A stretch of 22,386 bases of DNA from CATOSD01 sp034422735 (GTDB lineage: Bacteria > Chloroflexota > Dehalococcoidia > Lucifugimonadales > CATOSD01): the NCBI GenBank assembly GCA_034422735.1, contig DAOUJL010000008.1:1-22386 (forward strand). The letters are read 5' to 3'. Below, piece after piece: positions 14,460 to 22,309 of this stretch. Numbering within the stretch: the stretch's first letter is position 1; every line of letters begins with the position of its first letter. The translations under genes were made by a program, and so were the position numbers. Under the pieces are notes generated by a model, which saw only the letters and a program-made list of their open reading frames with translations, was not told the DNA's origin and made no database searches.

Positions 14460-15722
14460 ATGAACTGGCGCGAACTACAGGACAAGGGACTCTCGACCGT
14501 GGGCGGCGCTGTGTCGGGCGGACTCGATAGCTGCACCGTGACGCACTGGCTGAGCGAGAAGGGGTTCGCGGTCCGCTGCTACACGGTGGACCTGGGTCAG
14601 CCGGACGAGGAGAACCTGGAGGCGGTGCGAGACAGGATGCTGGGCTGCGGCGCGGAGTCCGCCGCCATCGTGCCGGGCAGGGAGCCGCTCGCGGAGGCCG
14701 GCCTGAGGGTCATCCAGGCGCAGGCGCGCTACGAGGGCGGCTACTGGAACACTACCGGCATTGCCCGCCCCGTCACCACGGAGGCAATCCTCGGCGAGAT
14801 GGAGCGCGAGGACGTCGGCGTGCTGTTCCACGGCGCGACCGGCCGCGGCAACGACCAGGTGCGATTTCACCTAGCGTCCAACGTGCTTCAGCCCGACATC
14901 GAAGTCTACGCGCCCTGGCGCGACCCTGAGTTCGTGGAGCGATTCCCCGGCCGCCAGCAGATGATCGAATACTGCGAGGCGAACGGCCTTCCGATCAGGC
15001 CCGCGCGGGAGTCACGCTACTCGACCGACGCCAACTTCCTGGGTCTCACGCACGAGGCGGGGGACCTCGAGGACGTTCGCATCGCGCCCGGGTTCGTGGA
15101 GCCGGGCATGGGCGTCTGGCCCTGGGACGCGCCGGACCGAGCTGAGGTGGTGACGGTGCGCTGGGAGGAAGGCGTGCCTGTCGCGCTGAACGGGGACTCG
15201 CTGGGGCTGGTGGCGATGTTCGAACGGGCCAACGAAGTCGCGGGCAGGCACGGGGTGGGAATCGGCACGCATGTGGTTGAGAACCGCTTCGTCGGTGTGA
15301 AGTCGCGTGGGCTGTACGAGGCGCCCGGCATGGATCTGCTGGGCCGCAGCTACGAGTACCTGTTGCAGTTCGTGCTCGACAGGCGCGCGCGCGAGCTGTT
15401 CGAGATGCTGTCGCGCACCATAAGCCTGCAGATTTACCAGGGCTACTGGCTGGACCTGGCGACCACCGCCGCGCTGGCGGGTCTCGAGCCGATTCGCCGG
15501 CTGGCGACCGGGACGATTTCGGTGCGGCTGTACAGGGGCAACATCTTCTTCGAGACCGCCGACGACACCCCGGAGGCCATGCCGCACTCGCTATACACCG
15601 ACGACTCGTCGATGGAGGCGATGGGCAGCTACGACCACGTAGACGCGGAAGGCTTCCTGAAGGTGCTTGGCGTGTCGGCCAAGAACGTGGGCGTCAAGCA
15701 GTTTCCGCAACTGGACCGGTAG
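14460..15722 (+). CDS. argG: Argininosuccinate synthase
   Basis: A 420-residue enzyme that joins citrulline and aspartate using ATP to form argininosuccinate, the penultimate step of arginine synthesis. The PP-loop is AVSGGLDSC (17-25), where most relatives read SGGLDTS. VDLGQPDEENLEAV follows. ATGRGNDQVRFHL lies near residues 126-138, and YSTDANFLGLTHEAGDLED near 183-201. These last features match the longer E. coli-type subfamily rather than the common short one. GGGG lies about 9 bases before the ATG. The partner gene argH is 2.8 kb downstream, with three unrelated genes in between. Confidence 0.95.
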   Translation: MNWRELQDKGLSTVGGAVSGGLDSCTVTHWLSEKGFAVRCYTVDLGQPDEENLEAVRDRMLGCGAESAAIVPGREPLAEAGLRVIQAQARYEGGYWNTTGIARPVTTEAILGEMEREDVGVLFHGATGRGNDQVRFHLASNVLQPDIEVYAPWRDPEFVERFPGRQQMIEYCEANGLPIRPARESRYSTDANFLGLTHEAGDLEDVRIAPGFVEPGMGVWPWDAPDRAEVVTVRWEEGVPVALNGDSLGLVAMFERANEVAGRHGVGIGTHVVENRFVGVKSRGLYEAPGMDLLGRSYEYLLQFVLDRRARELFEMLSRTISLQIYQGYWLDLATTAALAGLEPIRRLATGTISVRLYRGNIFFETADDTPEAMPHSLYTDDSSMEAMGSYDHVDAEGFLKVLGVSAKNVGVKQFPQLDR

Positions 15723-15741
15723 CCTATCTGCGTCGAGTGAG

Positions 15742-16869
15742 TTGGCCTCGCACGAAACATACGAAGGGTCTCCGCCCTGCCCCAAGATCCCCGCGGGGCT
15801 GGAGGGCGTCACACCCGAATGGCTGACGGCGGCGCTGCGCTCGACTGGCGCGATAGGGGACACGGTCGTGGCTTCGGTAGACGCAGCGAGTCTTACCGAA
15901 GACCGGGGGTTCGTCGGAACGCTGGCCCGCCTGAATGTGAGATACTCGGTCGCTGAGCCGACCGCTCCACACTCTCTGATCGTCAAGCTACCTACCGGGA
16001 ATCGCGTGATGCGAAGCGTGGCACGCGCCAATAGCATGTACGAAAGAGAAGTGGGGTTCTACGAGCGGATAGCGCCGCGCATCCGGTTGCGGACTCCCCG
16101 TCCCTACTACAGCCACTTCGACGCTGAGACCGGCGACTTCGTGCTGCTGCTGGAGGACCTCGCTCCGGCCCGTGCGGGAGACCAGCTCGCGGGCTGCTCC
16201 GCGGAAGAGGCCGCGCTCGCCGTGCGGGAGATCGCGCGATTCCACGCGGCTTGGTGGGAGAACACGGAACATGCGGAACTAGACTGGATGAGAGGCGCAG
16301 ACTCCGGGTCTGCAGGGCTTGAGCGTCTCTACCAGCGCTCGTGGGCGCGGCTCAATTCGGAGACGGAAGGCGGACTGCCAAGTTCATTACATGAAGTCGG
16401 AGAAAGGCTTGGGACAAGCGTCGCCGCCGTGAGGAGCCGGACTGCCCAGCCTCCGCAGACACTGGTACACGGCGACTTCCGGCTGGACAACATGTTCTTC
16501 GACTTGCCCGGCGGAGAGGCGTTTGCCGTCGTCGACTGGCAGCTGTTCCGCAAGGGCCGCGGCGTGTTCGACGTCGCCTGGTTTATCTCGGGCTGCCTCA
16601 GCCCCGACACGCGCAGGTCGCGGGAGCGGGACCTCTTGAGTCTCTACGTGTCGACGCTCGCGCAGCACGGTGTGACGGGCTACGGTCTGGAACGCTGCGT
16701 GGAGGACTACCGCCTCTCGCTGCTATCCTGCCTTATGCTGGGCGTCATCGCAGACGCGGCGGCGGAGCGCGACACCGAGCGGGGAGTGACTCTGTTCGTG
16801 ACAATTATGGGCAGGATAGCCTCAGCCGTCGACGACCATAACGCAATTGAACTGATGCCGAAAGGATAG
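15742..16869 (+). CDS. APH/ecdysteroid-kinase-like small-molecule phosphotransferase
   Basis: A 375-residue protein of the aminoglycoside phosphotransferase superfamily, which transfers phosphate from ATP to a hydroxyl group of a small molecule. Visible motifs are the putative ATP lysine Lys82 (IVKLP), Glu101 or Glu103 (YEREVGFY), the hinge-like VLLLEDL (134-140), the catalytic loop HGDFRLDN (His243, Asp245, Asn250), and the metal-binding Asp265 (VVDWQ). TTG at 15742 is the likely start, 19 bases after argG. A TTG at 15667 is also in frame but would overlap argG by 56 bases and adds unrelated residues. The next gene, an acyl-CoA dehydrogenase, starts 4 bases after its stop. That pairing resembles LvaA/LvaC and the fused ACAD10/ACAD11, so a hydroxyacyl-CoA substrate is more likely than an antibiotic. 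Confidence 0.85.
   Translation: MASHETYEGSPPCPKIPAGLEGVTPEWLTAALRSTGAIGDTVVASVDAASLTEDRGFVGTLARLNVRYSVAEPTAPHSLIVKLPTGNRVMRSVARANSMYEREVGFYERIAPRIRLRTPRPYYSHFDAETGDFVLLLEDLAPARAGDQLAGCSAEEAALAVREIARFHAAWWENTEHAELDWMRGADSGSAGLERLYQRSWARLNSETEGGLPSSLHEVGERLGTSVAAVRSRTAQPPQTLVHGDFRLDNMFFDLPGGEAFAVVDWQLFRKGRGVFDVAWFISGCLSPDTRRSRERDLLSLYVSTLAQHGVTGYGLERCVEDYRLSLLSCLMLGVIADAAAERDTERGVTLFVTIMGRIASAVDDHNAIELMPKG
16861..16866 (+). promoter_or_regulatory. Ribosome binding site for the acyl-CoA dehydrogenase
   Basis: AAAGGA lies within the last codons of the upstream kinase gene and 7 bases before TTG at 16874. It supports that start and suggests translational coupling of the two genes. Confidence 0.7.
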
Positions 16870-16873
16870 AGAC

Positions 16874-18037
16874 TTGAGCACGAACACTTCTGCGGAAGTC
16901 CGCGGCCAGATCGTCAACACGGTGCGGGACTTCGTCCGGCGAGAGGTCAACCCGATCGCGGACAGGTACGACAACGAGGACATATACCCGCACGAGCTGG
17001 TCGAACCGATGCGCGAGATTGGGCTGTTCGGCATCACTATTCCGGAAGAGTACGGCGGGATGGGTCTGGATCACACCACCTTCGCCATGATCTTCGAGGA
17101 GCTGAGCAAGGGCTGGATGAGCGTCAGCGGCATCATCGGCACGCACCACGTGCTGGCGCACGTCGTCGCCAACGGCGGCACGGAGGAGCAGAAGCGGCGC
17201 TTCCTTCCTCGGATGGCGTCGGGCGAGATACGTGGCGGGCTCGGTCTCACGGAGCCGGACGCGGGCAGCGACGTCCAGGGCCTTCGCACGACCGCCGAGA
17301 AGGACGGCGAGGAGTACGTGCTCAACGGCTCCAAGATGTTCATCACGAACGCGGAGAACGGCAACGCCTTCGCTGTGCTTGCCAAGACGGACACTGAGGC
17401 GGAGCCGGCCTACCGCGGCATAAGCTGCTTCGTGGTCGAGAAGCCGTCAACCGGCTTCAGCGTTGGTCGCCACCTGGACAAGCTGGGCTACCGCGGCATC
17501 GAGTCCTGCGAGTTGGTGTTCGAGGACTGCCGCGTCGGGGCCGACAATCTGGTGGGCGAGGTCGAGGGCCGGGGATTTCGGCAGGTGATGGGCGCGCTGG
17601 AGACGGGGCGCATCAACGTGGCCGCAAGAGCGGTGGGCGTGGCCGACGCCGCGCTCGACGCCGCCATTCGGTACGCGCAGCAGCGCAGGACGTTCGGCGT
17701 ACCCATCGCCGAGCACCAGGCCATTCAACTCATGCTGGCGGACATGGCGACGAAGGTGCAGGCGGCCCGGCTGCTGACCTACGACGCCGCCGCGAAGAAG
17801 GACGCCGGCCAGGAGCGCATCGACCTGGAGGCCGGCATGGCCAAGCTGTACGCCAGCGAGATCTGCCAGCAAGTGTCGCTGGACGCGATGCGGATACACG
17901 GCGGCTACGGCTTCATCAAAGACTTCCCGGTGGAGCGCTACTACCGCGACGCGCCGCTGATGATAATCGGCGAGGGCACCAACGAAATCCAGAAGCTCGT
18001 GATTGCCCGCCGGCTGCTGCAAAAGTATAAGATATAG
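16874..18037 (+). CDS. Acyl-CoA dehydrogenase family protein
   Basis: A 387-residue FAD enzyme of the acyl-CoA dehydrogenase superfamily, normal in length. Such enzymes oxidise acyl-CoA thioesters at C2-C3 and pass electrons to electron-transfer flavoprotein. Motifs include IPEEYGGMGLD (56-66), the first signature GLTEPDAGSDV (124-134), the flavin region KMFITNA, RRTFGVPIAEHQAIQ in the C-terminal helical domain, and IHGGYGFIKDFPVERYYRDA. The catalytic base is predicted as Glu367 in GEGTNEIQ, so the enzyme looks intact. TTG is the start, with AAAGGA 7 bases upstream. It is tightly linked to the APH-like kinase before it and the MaoC-fold gene after it (36-base gap). The true substrate is not evident; the neighbourhood suggests a hydroxy- or phospho-acyl-CoA. 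Confidence 0.93.
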   Translation: MSTNTSAEVRGQIVNTVRDFVRREVNPIADRYDNEDIYPHELVEPMREIGLFGITIPEEYGGMGLDHTTFAMIFEELSKGWMSVSGIIGTHHVLAHVVANGGTEEQKRRFLPRMASGEIRGGLGLTEPDAGSDVQGLRTTAEKDGEEYVLNGSKMFITNAENGNAFAVLAKTDTEAEPAYRGISCFVVEKPSTGFSVGRHLDKLGYRGIESCELVFEDCRVGADNLVGEVEGRGFRQVMGALETGRINVAARAVGVADAALDAAIRYAQQRRTFGVPIAEHQAIQLMLADMATKVQAARLLTYDAAAKKDAGQERIDLEAGMAKLYASEICQQVSLDAMRIHGGYGFIKDFPVERYYRDAPLMIIGEGTNEIQKLVIARRLLQKYKI

Positions 18038-18073
18038 GGCAACGGCCCCATTCGGGCGTGAGGTAACTAAACG

Positions 18074-18547
18074 ATGATTCACGACGGCCGCGACAGCTAC
18101 GGCAGATACCTGGAAGACTTCGAAGTCGGCGACGTGTTCAAGCACTGGCCGGGCAAGACGGTGACGGAGTTCGACAACCACCTGTTCTCGCTGCTCACGA
18201 TGAACCACAACCCGCTGCACATCGACGAGCACCACATGCAGCAGAACCACCAGCACGGCAAAATACTGGTCGACGGCGCCTACGTCATAAGCCTGGTGGT
18301 GGGCATGAGCGTGCGGGACACGTCCGGCAAGGCGATAGCCAACCTGGAGTACGAGCAGATCCGCCACCTGGGTCCGGTGTTCCACGACGACACGATTTAC
18401 GCCGAGAGCGAGGTGCTGGAGGTGCGGGAATCGCGCAGCCGGCCGGACAGGGGCATCGTGTACATCGAGAGCCGCGGATACAACCAGCGTGAGGAGCAGA
18501 TTCTCACGCTGCGCCGCCGGTTTCTCGTGCCCAAACGCGAAGGTTAG
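18074..18547 (+). CDS. MaoC-like hot-dog dehydratase/hydratase
   Basis: A 157-residue single hot-dog protein of the MaoC family, whose members hydrate enoyl-CoA or related thioesters. It starts with YLEDFEVGDVFKHWPGKTV (12-30) and has the hydratase-2 region LLTMNHNPLHIDEHH (40-54). In canonical enzymes this reads GDxNPxH; here the aspartate position is Asn44, while Asn46 and His49 are kept. A TMN version of the motif occurs in some MaoC relatives, but the effect on activity is not known from sequence. The C-terminal part has IRHLGPVFHDDTIYAESEVL, as usual for MaoC. GAGGT precedes the ATG by 9 bases. It would be the hydration step after the acyl-CoA dehydrogenase. Confidence 0.9.
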   Translation: MIHDGRDSYGRYLEDFEVGDVFKHWPGKTVTEFDNHLFSLLTMNHNPLHIDEHHMQQNHQHGKILVDGAYVISLVVGMSVRDTSGKAIANLEYEQIRHLGPVFHDDTIYAESEVLEVRESRSRPDRGIVYIESRGYNQREEQILTLRRRFLVPKREG

Positions 18548-18553
18548 TGCCGC

Positions 18554-19909
18554 ATGGGAATGCGAGAGGTACAGTCGACCTACACCGTCTCGATAGACTA
18601 TGACAAGCGCCTGTACAGGCAGGACATCGCAGGCTCCATCGCCCACGCCCGGATGCTGGCGCGACAGGAGATCATCGCGGCGGGCGAGGCGGACGCCATA
18701 GTGCGCGGCCTGGAGGAAATCGGCCGGGAGATTGCCGGCGGCGAGTTCCCGTGGCGACCCGAGCTCGAAGACATCCATATGAACATCGAGCGGCGGCTGT
18801 TCGAGAAGATCGGGGACACCGCCGGACGCCTCCACACCGCCCGCTCGCGCAACGACCAGGTCGCGCTGGACGTGCGAATGTACGCGCGGGAGCGCTGCGA
18901 CGACGTGATGGGCCTGCTGCGCGACCTGCGGGCCGCGCTCGTGGGCCTGGCGTCCGCCAACGCGGGCGTCGTCATGCCGGGCTACACGCACCTGCAACGG
19001 GCGCAGCCGGTGCTCTTTGCCCACCACATGCTCGCCTACTTCGAGATGTTCGGGCGGGACGCGCGGCGCTTTGCTCAGGCACGTGAGAGCGCGGACGTGA
19101 TGCCGCTGGGCAGCGGCGCGCTCGCCGGGCTCCCCTACCCCATCGACCGCCGGTTCGTGGCCGACCAGCTCGGCTTCTCGAGGATCTCGGCAAACAGCAT
19201 GGACGCCGTATCCGACCGCGACTACCTGCTGGAGTTCCAAGCGGCCGCCGCCATCTGCATGATGCACCTGTCGCGCATGGCGGAGGAGTTGATCATCTGG
19301 TCGTCCGAGGAGTTCGGATTCGTCCGGTTGAGCGACGAATACACCACCGGCAGCAGCATCATGCCGCAGAAGCGCAACCCGGACTTCGCGGAGATAGCCA
19401 GGGGCAAGACGGGGCGCGTGTACGGCAACCTGATGGCGATGCTCACCCTGCTGAAGGGTCTGCCGATGACGTACAACCGCGACCTGCAGGAGGACAAAGA
19501 GGGCTTCCTGGACAGCGCGGACACGCTGGCCGCTACGCTCGCCGTGTTTGCCGACATGCTGCCGGGCATGGCGCTGGACCGTGAGCGAATGCTGGAGGCG
19601 GCCAACGGCGGCTACGTGCTGGCGACCGACATCGCCGACTACCTGGTGGAGCGGGGTATGCCCTTCCGCGAGGCGCACGGCGTGGTCGCGCGGCTCTCGG
19701 AGCACGCCGCCGGCCTGGGCAGACGGTTCGACGAGCTGCCTATCGAAGTCTACCGCGAGTTCTCCGAGCTGTTCGATCAGGACGTCCTGGAGATCACCGT
19801 GGAGTCGTCCGTCAATGCGCGGGACGTCCACGGGGGCACCGCCTTCGGCCAGGTGAAGCGCGCCATCGAGGCGGCCAGGGCCGAGCTGGAGGCCGAGCAT
19901 GGCGGCTGA
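18554..19909 (+). CDS. argH: Argininosuccinate lyase
   Basis: A 451-residue enzyme that splits argininosuccinate into arginine and fumarate, the last step of arginine synthesis. Family motifs are VSIDYDKRLYRQDIAGS (12-28), LEDIHMNIERRL, HTARSRNDQVALD, GYTHLQRAQP and the superfamily signature GSSIMPQKRNPDF (from residue 266) with the catalytic serine region at Ser267-Ser268. The usual WGGRF start is absent. An in-frame TAG lies only 9 bases before the ATG, so the gene cannot begin earlier; the N-terminus really is about 10 residues short. GAAGG lies 10 bases upstream. It starts 6 bases after the MaoC-fold gene, in the same frame, and its end overlaps rpe. Confidence 0.97.
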   Translation: MGMREVQSTYTVSIDYDKRLYRQDIAGSIAHARMLARQEIIAAGEADAIVRGLEEIGREIAGGEFPWRPELEDIHMNIERRLFEKIGDTAGRLHTARSRNDQVALDVRMYARERCDDVMGLLRDLRAALVGLASANAGVVMPGYTHLQRAQPVLFAHHMLAYFEMFGRDARRFAQARESADVMPLGSGALAGLPYPIDRRFVADQLGFSRISANSMDAVSDRDYLLEFQAAAAICMMHLSRMAEELIIWSSEEFGFVRLSDEYTTGSSIMPQKRNPDFAEIARGKTGRVYGNLMAMLTLLKGLPMTYNRDLQEDKEGFLDSADTLAATLAVFADMLPGMALDRERMLEAANGGYVLATDIADYLVERGMPFREAHGVVARLSEHAAGLGRRFDELPIEVYREFSELFDQDVLEITVESSVNARDVHGGTAFGQVKRAIEAARAELEAEHGG

Positions 19910-20570
19910 CACGCGAATCAAGATCGCGCCGTCCATTCTGTCCGCGGACTTCGGCCGGCTCGGCGAGCAGGTCGCGGAAGCCGAGCGCGCAGGCGCCGAC
20001 TATGTACACGTGGATATCATGGACGGCCACTTCGTGCCCAACATCACCATGGGGCCGCTGGTGGTGCAGGCGGTGCGGCGATCCACGTCGCTGCCGCTGG
20101 ATGTCCACATGATGATCGCTTCGCCTGAGAGGTACATCGAGGAGTTCGTAGACGCGGGAGCCGACATCGTCACCGTACACGTCGAGGCGTGCACGCACCT
20201 GCACCGCGTGGTGCACCAGATACGCGAGAGCGGCGCGAAAGCGGGAGCGGCGCTCAATCCCGCGACGCCGCCCTCCATCGTAGAAGAGGTGCTGGCGGAT
20301 CTGGACCAGGTGCTGGTGATGACGGTTAACCCCGGATTCGGGGGACAGGCGTTCATCCACAGCGCCGTGGACAAGATTCGGCGCGTGCGAGCGCGGCTCG
20401 ACTCGCTGGGTCTGACGGCGGACCTGGAGGTGGACGGCGGGATCAGTTCGGCCACGGCGAGGACGGCAGTGGACGCCGGGGCGCGCGTGCTAGTGGCGGG
20501 TTCGGCGATCTACAACGACAGAATGAGCGTGGACCAAGCCATGTCCGCGCTTCGAAGCAGCATCGACTAG
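19899..20570 (+). CDS. rpe: Ribulose-phosphate 3-epimerase
   Basis: A 223-residue TIM-barrel enzyme that interconverts ribulose 5-phosphate and xylulose 5-phosphate in the pentose phosphate pathway. The N-terminus APSILSADFGRLGEQV (10-25) and HVDIMDGHFVPNITMG (37-52) are diagnostic. Metal ligands and catalytic acids are His37, Asp39, His70 (DVHMM) and the Asp of EVDGGI. The phosphate-binding NPGFGGQAF and VAGSAIY loops are present. The length is normal. It overlaps argH by 11 bases, with GGAGG 6 bases before its ATG inside argH, so the two are probably translated in a coupled way. Confidence 0.98.
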   Translation: MAADTRIKIAPSILSADFGRLGEQVAEAERAGADYVHVDIMDGHFVPNITMGPLVVQAVRRSTSLPLDVHMMIASPERYIEEFVDAGADIVTVHVEACTHLHRVVHQIRESGAKAGAALNPATPPSIVEEVLADLDQVLVMTVNPGFGGQAFIHSAVDKIRRVRARLDSLGLTADLEVDGGISSATARTAVDAGARVLVAGSAIYNDRMSVDQAMSALRSSID

Positions 20571-20591
20571 TCCACGGCGGGGAGGTCAACT

Positions 20592-21908
20592 ATGGTACAA
20601 CAGGCTACGCAGACGGACGCCAACGTCATCGACGAGCTGCGATGGCGCGGCCTCATCCACGTCACCGAGCAGGGCCACGAGCTGTACACGCCCGGCCTGG
20701 ACGACCTGCTGGCCCATCAGAAAATCACCGCCTACATCGGTTTCGACCCCTCGGCGGACAGCCTGCACATCGGCAACTTGCTGGTCATCATGCTGCTGGT
20801 GCGAATGCAGCGGCACGGGCACACGCCCATCGCCATCGCGGGCGGCGGCACGGGCCTCATTGGCGACCCCGGCGGCAAGACGGAGGAGCGCCAACTACTC
20901 ACGCGCGACCAGATGGCGCAGAACCTGGAAGGCATCCGCGCGCAACTCGCCCGCTTCCTCGATTTCGACGCGCGGGACAATCCGGCGCACTTGGTGAACA
21001 ACCTGGACTGGCTCGACCGAATCCTGGCCATAGACTTCCTGCGCGACGTGGGCAAGCACTTCAGCATCAACTACATGCTCGCCAAGGAGTCGGTGAGGAG
21101 CCGCATAGACCAGGGAATCTCGTACACCGAATTCAGCTACATGCTGCTCCAGTCCTACGACTACCTGGCGCTGTACGACCGGTTCGGTTGCGTGCTCCAG
21201 ATGGGCGGCAGCGACCAGTGGGGCAACATCACCGCGGGCATCGACCTGATTCGCCGGATGCGTGGGGGACAGGCCCACGCGCTGGTAACGCCCCTCATCA
21301 CCGACTCCGCCGGCAACAAGTTCGGCAAGACGGAGGACGGGGCGGTCTGGCTCGACCCCGAGAAAACCTCTCCGTACCAGTTCTACCAGTACTGGCTGAA
21401 CGCCTCGGACGAGGACGCGGGCAAGCTGCTGCGCTGCTTCACGCTGCTCGGCCAGGAAGAAATTGCCGACCTGGAGGAGCGCATGGAGACACGCCCGGAG
21501 CGGCGCGAGGCCCAGCGCCGCTTGGCCGAAGAGGTTACGCGCATGACGCACGGCGACGAGGCGCTGCGAGCGGCCCAGGCCGCCACGGAGGCGCTGTTCG
21601 GCGGGGACGTGTCGAGCCTGGGCGCCAAGGAACTGCTGGACGTGTTCCACGACGTGCCGTCGTCCGAAATCCCCCGCGAGCGGCTGGAGGGCGATGGCGT
21701 CGCGCTGACGGAGCTGCTGACGCTGACCGGGCTGGCAGCGTCGCGCGGCGAGGCGCGACGGCTCATCCAGGGCAACGGCATCGCGTTGGGCAGCCGCCGC
21801 GAGACGGACCCGCGCCGCGCCGTGCTCCTCGAGGACGCGGTGGACGGCAGCGTGGTGGTACTGCGACGCGGCGCGCGGCAGTGGCGGCTGGTGCGGCTGG
21901 TGGGGTAG
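20592..21908 (+). CDS. tyrS: Tyrosyl-tRNA synthetase
   Basis: A 438-residue class Ic synthetase that charges tRNA-Tyr with tyrosine. The Rossmann domain begins with TAYIGFDPSADSLHIGNLL, where HIGN (59-62) is the HIGH motif. The tyrosine site includes QMGGSDQWGNI, and the second ATP motif is KFGKT (243-247), the KMSKS equivalent. An anticodon-binding helical domain follows, with an RNA-binding S4 domain at about 370-438 (LAASRGEARRLIQGNGIALG). GGAGG lies 6 bases before the ATG. It follows rpe by 21 bases and is likely in the same transcript. No T-box leader fits in the short upstream gap. Confidence 0.98.
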   Translation: MVQQATQTDANVIDELRWRGLIHVTEQGHELYTPGLDDLLAHQKITAYIGFDPSADSLHIGNLLVIMLLVRMQRHGHTPIAIAGGGTGLIGDPGGKTEERQLLTRDQMAQNLEGIRAQLARFLDFDARDNPAHLVNNLDWLDRILAIDFLRDVGKHFSINYMLAKESVRSRIDQGISYTEFSYMLLQSYDYLALYDRFGCVLQMGGSDQWGNITAGIDLIRRMRGGQAHALVTPLITDSAGNKFGKTEDGAVWLDPEKTSPYQFYQYWLNASDEDAGKLLRCFTLLGQEEIADLEERMETRPERREAQRRLAEEVTRMTHGDEALRAAQAATEALFGGDVSSLGAKELLDVFHDVPSSEIPRERLEGDGVALTELLTLTGLAASRGEARRLIQGNGIALGSRRETDPRRAVLLEDAVDGSVVVLRRGARQWRLVRLVG

Positions 21909-21937
21909 TGAGAAAACCGGAAGGCTTGTAAGCCGGA

Positions 21938-22309
21938 ATGGCGAAGTACCAGGAAGAACCGAGGTTGTACGGGTCGACAATGGAAGACATAGAACTTCAG
22001 GACGTTCGAGCGAAATGGGATCGGCTGATAAGACAGGCGAGGGTTGAACGTATGCGTCGCAGCGATACACCGGGTCCTGTACCAAACAGATATCCAGCAG
22101 ACGTGCTTTCGCTGTCGCCCTTCCTCTCCACTCCCAACGAGGTCTTTGACACTCAGAAAGACGCTATTCATGATCAAGAACTTTACAAGTCAGTGGTAGA
22201 AAGCGTGCTTCGGGCGTATCGCCCGGACCTGGCATCTGTTTCGCTCTTCTGGGAGACGTACTGTCCAGAAGGGCTAAGAAACTATCTCAAAATGGTCAGA
22301 TGCCACTGA
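21938..22309 (+). CDS. Hypothetical protein, 123 aa, probably truncated by an insertion sequence
   Basis: I do not recognise this protein. It starts at an ATG 29 bases after tyrS with only a weak ribosome binding site, and its GC content looks lower than its neighbours. The first 50 residues are charged (MEDIELQDVRAKWDRLIRQ), followed by PVPNRYPADVLSLSPFLS and a helical C-terminal part (DQELYKSVVESVLRAYRPDL). The last codons overlap the 3' end of a transposase gene on the other strand. The final residues (roughly from GLRNYLKMVRCH) are therefore probably insertion-element sequence, and the gene is likely a remnant of a longer one. It could also be non-coding. Confidence 0.45.
   Translation: MAKYQEEPRLYGSTMEDIELQDVRAKWDRLIRQARVERMRRSDTPGPVPNRYPADVLSLSPFLSTPNEVFDTQKDAIHDQELYKSVVESVLRAYRPDLASVSLFWETYCPEGLRNYLKMVRCH

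Noticed and set aside
15667..15741. A longer N-terminus for the APH-like kinase starting at TTG 15667
   Set aside because: It would overlap argG by 56 bases and adds residues that are just the shifted reading of argG.
15742..16869. Antibiotic resistance gene (aminoglycoside phosphotransferase)
   Set aside because: Only the kinase-fold motifs match; the acyl-CoA dehydrogenase and MaoC neighbours point to metabolic use.
18038..18060. Possible terminator between the ACAD and MaoC genes (GGCCCCATTCGGGC)
   Set aside because: The stem is only four to five base pairs, has no U-tract, and a ribosome binding site follows directly.
17447..19936. An 829-codon minus-strand open frame opposite the ACAD, MaoC and argH genes
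   Set aside because: Its composition mirrors the plus-strand codons (His, Val, Arg rich) and the opposite genes carry full family motifs.
20642..21931. A 429-codon plus-strand frame overlapping tyrS
   Set aside because: It is the +2 shadow of tyrS, rich in Arg, Ala and Gly, with no motif.
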